NCBI RefSeq assembly: GCF_014295415.1
Contig: NZ_CP052909.1
Span: forward strand, 558,001-622,000
Direction: 5' to 3'
Length of the DNA: 64,000 bases
Source: Constantimarinum furrinae
Lineage (GTDB): Bacteria; Bacteroidota; Bacteroidia; Flavobacteriales; Flavobacteriaceae
Position 1 is the stretch's first letter, and each line of letters starts with the position of its first letter. Of this stretch, positions 61,224 to 64,000 are shown in pieces. The position numbers were made by a program, and so were the translations under genes. The notes under the pieces were generated by a model. That model made no database searches and was not told the DNA's origin. It saw only the letters and a program-made list of their open reading frames with translations.

Positions 61224-64000
61224 ATGAAAAGATATTTATTTCTTACTGTTATTATTATTATTTCCTCAGTATCCCTAGCCCAGGTGGGCATAGGAACTGT
61301 TACACCAAATTCATCTGCCGCATTAGATATTACCAGCACAGATTCCGGAATATTAATACCAAGAATGACCGAAGCTCAACGAACGGCCATTCTTACGCCA
61401 GCGACCGGTCTTTTGGTTTATCAAACCGATAATACAACAGGGTTTTGGTTTTATAGTGGTTCGGGATGGGCAAATTTATCGGTTGGAGGTGCAACTGGAG
61501 AGTTTCAAAGTATTGGCGGAGTTGTTCAGAATATAAGCAACCCCATATCTGATGATTTTGTTTTTGGAAGCACTACTCTTTCCGGCTCCGAAGCACGATT
61601 TTTCTTCGACAAAAGTAAAGGAGCCTTTAGAGCCGGAATAGTTTCCGGTTCGCAATGGGACGATAGTAACGTTGGTTCTGGCTCTATTGCCTTAGGGCCA
61701 GAAACAACAGCCTCCGGAGTAAATTCAATTGCATTTCAAGGGGGAACTGCCACTGAAACAAACAGTGTATCCATAGGACCCAACACCCAAGCCGCCTCCG
61801 AAGGATCGATCGCACTGGGAGATGGTAGCACCGTAGGCTCATCTTCAAACTACGGTAACAGCATCGGATTCTTAAACAGCGTATCGGCGGCTTATGGAAC
61901 CGCCATTGGATACGAAAACGCAGCTTCAGGAGAACGAAGTTTTGCCTTTGGTGCCAATGCTATCGCATCGGGGATCGCGGCAACAGCTTTCAATAATTCA
62001 ACAGCGTCAGGAAGCGGCAGCTTTGCCGGAATCGGTGCAACAGCTTCAGGACAAAATGCCATCGCTCTGCAGGGAGGAAATGCCTCCGGGTTAAACAGTA
62101 TTTCCATTGGATCGAACACACAAGCCCCTTCCGAAGGATCGATCGCACTGGGAGACGGTAGCACCGTAGGCTCATCATCAAACTACGGTAACAGCATCGG
62201 ATTCTTAAATAGCGTATCGGCAGCTTATGGAACCGCCATTGGATACGAAAACGCAGCTTCAGGAGAACGAAGTTTTGCCTTTGGTGCCAATGCTATCGCA
62301 TCGGGGATCGCGGCAACAGCTTTCAATAATTCAACAGCGTCAGGAAACGGCAGCTTTGCCGGAATCGGTGCAACAGCTTCAGGACAAAATGCCATCGCCC
62401 TGCAGGGAGGAAATGCCTCCGGGCTAAACAGTATTTCCATTGGATCGAACACACAAGCCCCTTCCGAAGGATCGATCGCACTGGGAGACGGTAGCACCGT
62501 AGGCTCATCTTCAAACTACGGTAACAGCATCGGATTCTTAAACAGCGTATCGGCAGCTTATGGAACCGCCATTGGATACGAAAACGCAGCTTCAGGAGAA
62601 CGAAGTTTTGCCTTTGGTGCCAATGCTATCGCATCGGGGATCGCGGCAACAGCTTTCAATAATTCAACAGCGTCAGGAAACGGCAGCTTTGCCGGAATCG
62701 GTGCAACAGCTTCAGGACAAAATGCCATCGCCCTGCAGGGAGGAAATGCCTCCGGGCTAAACAGTATTTCCATTGGATCGAACACACAAGCCCCTTCCGA
62801 AGGATCGATCGCACTGGGAGACGGTAGCACCGTAGGCTCATCTTCAAACTACGGTAACAGCATCGGATTCTTAAACAGCGTATCGGCAGCTTATGGAACC
62901 GCCATTGGATACGAAAACGCAGCTTCAGGAGAACGAAGTTTTGCCTTTGGTGCCAATGCTATCGCATCGGGGATCGCGGCAACAGCTTTCAATAATTCAA
63001 CAGCGTCAGGAAGCGGCAGCTTTGCCGGAATCGGAGCAACAGCTTCAGGACAAAATGCCATCGCCCTGCAGGGAGGAAATGCCTCCGGGCTAAACAGTAT
63101 TTCCATTGGATCGAACACACAAGCCCCTTCCGAAGGATCGATCGCACTGGGAGACGGTAGTACCGTAGGCACATCATCAAACTACGGTAACAGCATCGGA
63201 TTCTTAAATAGCGTATCGGCAGCTTATGGAACCGCCATTGGATACGAAAACGCAGCTTCAGGAGAACGAAGTTTTGCCTTTGGTGCCAATGCTATCGCAT
63301 CGGGGATCGCGGCAACAGCTTTCAATAATTCAACAGCGTCAGGAAACGGCAGCTTTGCCGGAATCGGTGCAACAGCTTCAGGACAAAATGCCATCGCTCT
63401 GCAGGGAGGAAATGCCTCCGGGCTAAACAGTATTTCCATTGGAGCAGATACTGAAGCTTCGGGAGAAAGTGCTATAGCTATTGGCGACAATTTGGAAGCT
63501 CTTTCTTTTAGAGAGACCGTTCTTGGATTTAATTCGGTAGTTTATGTTCCAAGCAGTACCACCACTAGCAATGCCAATGACAGATTATTTGTGATTGGAA
63601 ATGGAGATGCGACCTTAAGTATTCCTTCTACAAATAATGCGTTTACTATTCTAAAAGATGGCCGTACAGGTATTATGCGTATCCCAACGACCAATATGTT
63701 GGAGATAGAAGGAAATGCCTCTAAATCGACTGCCGGTGATTGGCTCGCAAACAGTGATAAAAGATTGAAGAAGAATATAGAAACTTTCAACGAAGAGGAA
63801 GCACTTAATAAACTAATGCAGCTAAGAGGAGTGACCTATGTATGGGATGATAATAAAACCGGAAGCAAACGTCCAAATGGAATTCAGTATGGATTTATAG
63901 CACAGGAAATTGAGGAAGTATTTCCCGAAAATGTGGCCATGGATAATCTGGGGTATTATCAAACTTCCTACGGCACTTATGATGCCATGTATGTACAGTC
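61224..64000 (+). CDS. Large secreted head-repeat protein with S74 chaperone domain (cut by window edge)
   Basis: An open frame of 925 codons runs to the window end without a stop. It has a signal peptide (MKRYLFLTVIIIISSVSLAQ), VGIGTVTPNSSAALDIT, then YadA-like head units (GSIALGDGS, NSIGFLNSVSAAYGTAIGY), including five nearly identical 111-residue blocks. The C-terminal part resembles the peptidase S74 intramolecular chaperone of phage tail fibres: SDKRLKKNIETFNEEEALNKL with the cleavage Ser at residue 844 (SDKRLK), and GVTYVWDDN and QYGFIAQEIEEVFPENV. It is probably a trimeric fibre that self-processes. Its downstream end is not visible. Confidence 0.88.
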   Translation, partial: MKRYLFLTVIIIISSVSLAQVGIGTVTPNSSAALDITSTDSGILIPRMTEAQRTAILTPATGLLVYQTDNTTGFWFYSGSGWANLSVGGATGEFQSIGGVVQNISNPISDDFVFGSTTLSGSEARFFFDKSKGAFRAGIVSGSQWDDSNVGSGSIALGPETTASGVNSIAFQGGTATETNSVSIGPNTQAASEGSIALGDGSTVGSSSNYGNSIGFLNSVSAAYGTAIGYENAASGERSFAFGANAIASGIAATAFNNSTASGSGSFAGIGATASGQNAIALQGGNASGLNSISIGSNTQAPSEGSIALGDGSTVGSSSNYGNSIGFLNSVSAAYGTAIGYENAASGERSFAFGANAIASGIAATAFNNSTASGNGSFAGIGATASGQNAIALQGGNASGLNSISIGSNTQAPSEGSIALGDGSTVGSSSNYGNSIGFLNSVSAAYGTAIGYENAASGERSFAFGANAIASGIAATAFNNSTASGNGSFAGIGATASGQNAIALQGGNASGLNSISIGSNTQAPSEGSIALGDGSTVGSSSNYGNSIGFLNSVSAAYGTAIGYENAASGERSFAFGANAIASGIAATAFNNSTASGSGSFAGIGATASGQNAIALQGGNASGLNSISIGSNTQAPSEGSIALGDGSTVGTSSNYGNSIGFLNSVSAAYGTAIGYENAASGERSFAFGANAIASGIAATAFNNSTASGNGSFAGIGATASGQNAIALQGGNASGLNSISIGADTEASGESAIAIGDNLEALSFRETVLGFNSVVYVPSSTTTSNANDRLFVIGNGDATLSIPSTNNAFTILKDGRTGIMRIPTTNMLEIEGNASKSTAGDWLANSDKRLKKNIETFNEEEALNKLMQLRGVTYVWDDNKTGSKRPNGIQYGFIAQEIEEVFPENVAMDNLGYYQTSYGTYDAMYVQ
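61797..63443 (+). repeat. 333-bp tandem repeats inside the fibre gene (about five copies)
   Basis: Five nearly identical 333-bp blocks (111 codons, so the frame is kept) run through the head region. TCCGAAGG recurs at 61797, 62130 and every 333 bp after. Differences are few, for example AGC or AAC at the Ser/Asn of 'ASGSGSF'/'ASGNGSF'. Near identity suggests recent duplication or gene conversion. Confidence 0.93.

Noticed and set aside
61892-63490. A series of open frames every 333 bp on the opposite strand and in a second plus frame
   Set aside because: They are shadows of the repeated coding frame, which itself has a signal peptide and known repeat motifs.
63720-64000. Prophage tail-fibre gene reading of the S74 domain
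   Set aside because: The protein has a Sec signal peptide and head repeats, and its neighbours are chromosomal genes with no phage functions.

Overview
The window looks like a chromosomal segment of a marine member of the Flavobacteriaceae (Bacteroidota). Evidence: promoters of the Bacteroidota type (TTTG and TAnnTTTG boxes), genes without clear Shine-Dalgarno sequences, a type IX secretion (T9SS) sorting domain, a mevalonate pathway with a class II HMG-CoA reductase, a GYDIA-type GHMP kinase, and an arsenosugar biosynthesis cluster. No plasmid, prophage or insertion sequence genes were seen. The assignment rests on gene content and sequence style, not on a database search.

Layout. 0-5.6 kb (- strand): a cut-off secreted protein, two POT-family peptide transporters and a DPP IV-like peptidase, together a peptide uptake unit. 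5.7-8.0 kb (+): HMG-CoA reductase and a GYDIA kinase. 8.0-15.7 kb (-): an envelope and housekeeping block (PpiD-like foldase, CNNM/CBS protein, a small membrane protein, LptC, TPR protein, outer membrane protein, CoaX). 15.9-16.75 kb: tRNA-Phe followed by an array of 91-bp tandem repeats. 16.9-20.5 kb: redoxin with a cytochrome/copper monooxygenase, tryptophan 2,3-dioxygenase, and a DUF481-like protein. 20.6-29.4 kb (+): arsenosugar cluster (peroxidase-like protein, ArsS, rhodanese, two glycosyltransferases, purine nucleoside phosphorylase, ArsM) with a PiT transporter, a sterol desaturase-like protein, a DUF547 lipoprotein and a hemerythrin. 29.4-41.6 kb: a GH-like lipoprotein, a second DUF547 protein, an FAD oxidoreductase/polyferredoxin pair, a glycosyltransferase/LpxR operon, an M28 peptidase, a TolB-like protein and a membrane glycosyltransferase. 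41.6-47 kb (-): a VOC protein and a polyamine operon (arginine decarboxylase, agmatinase, deoxyhypusine synthase-like protein, GNAT-nitrilase). 47.3-51.4 kb (-): pseudouridine synthase, UbiA prenyltransferase, mevalonate kinase and diphosphomevalonate decarboxylase.

51.5-64 kb (+) is the most interesting part. An ECF sigma factor overlaps a gene for a one-pass membrane protein with a periplasmic repeat domain (likely anti-sigma), followed by a 1080-residue TPR-CHAT protein with a His/Cys dyad and a C-terminal membrane anchor. Downstream lie a T9SS-exported repeat protein and three secreted proteins with YadA-like head repeats; the last contains five nearly identical 333-bp repeats and a tail-fibre-type S74 chaperone domain, and runs off the window. 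Four places, upstream of the sigma gene and of three of the surface-protein transcription units, carry the same two-box motif GATGA-N16-CGATRTR with identical spacing. This points to a self-regulated sigma factor whose regulon is the adjacent surface proteins, with a periplasmic caspase-like CHAT protein as a possible signal transducer. The sequence shows the motif and gene order; the signalling mechanism is inference.
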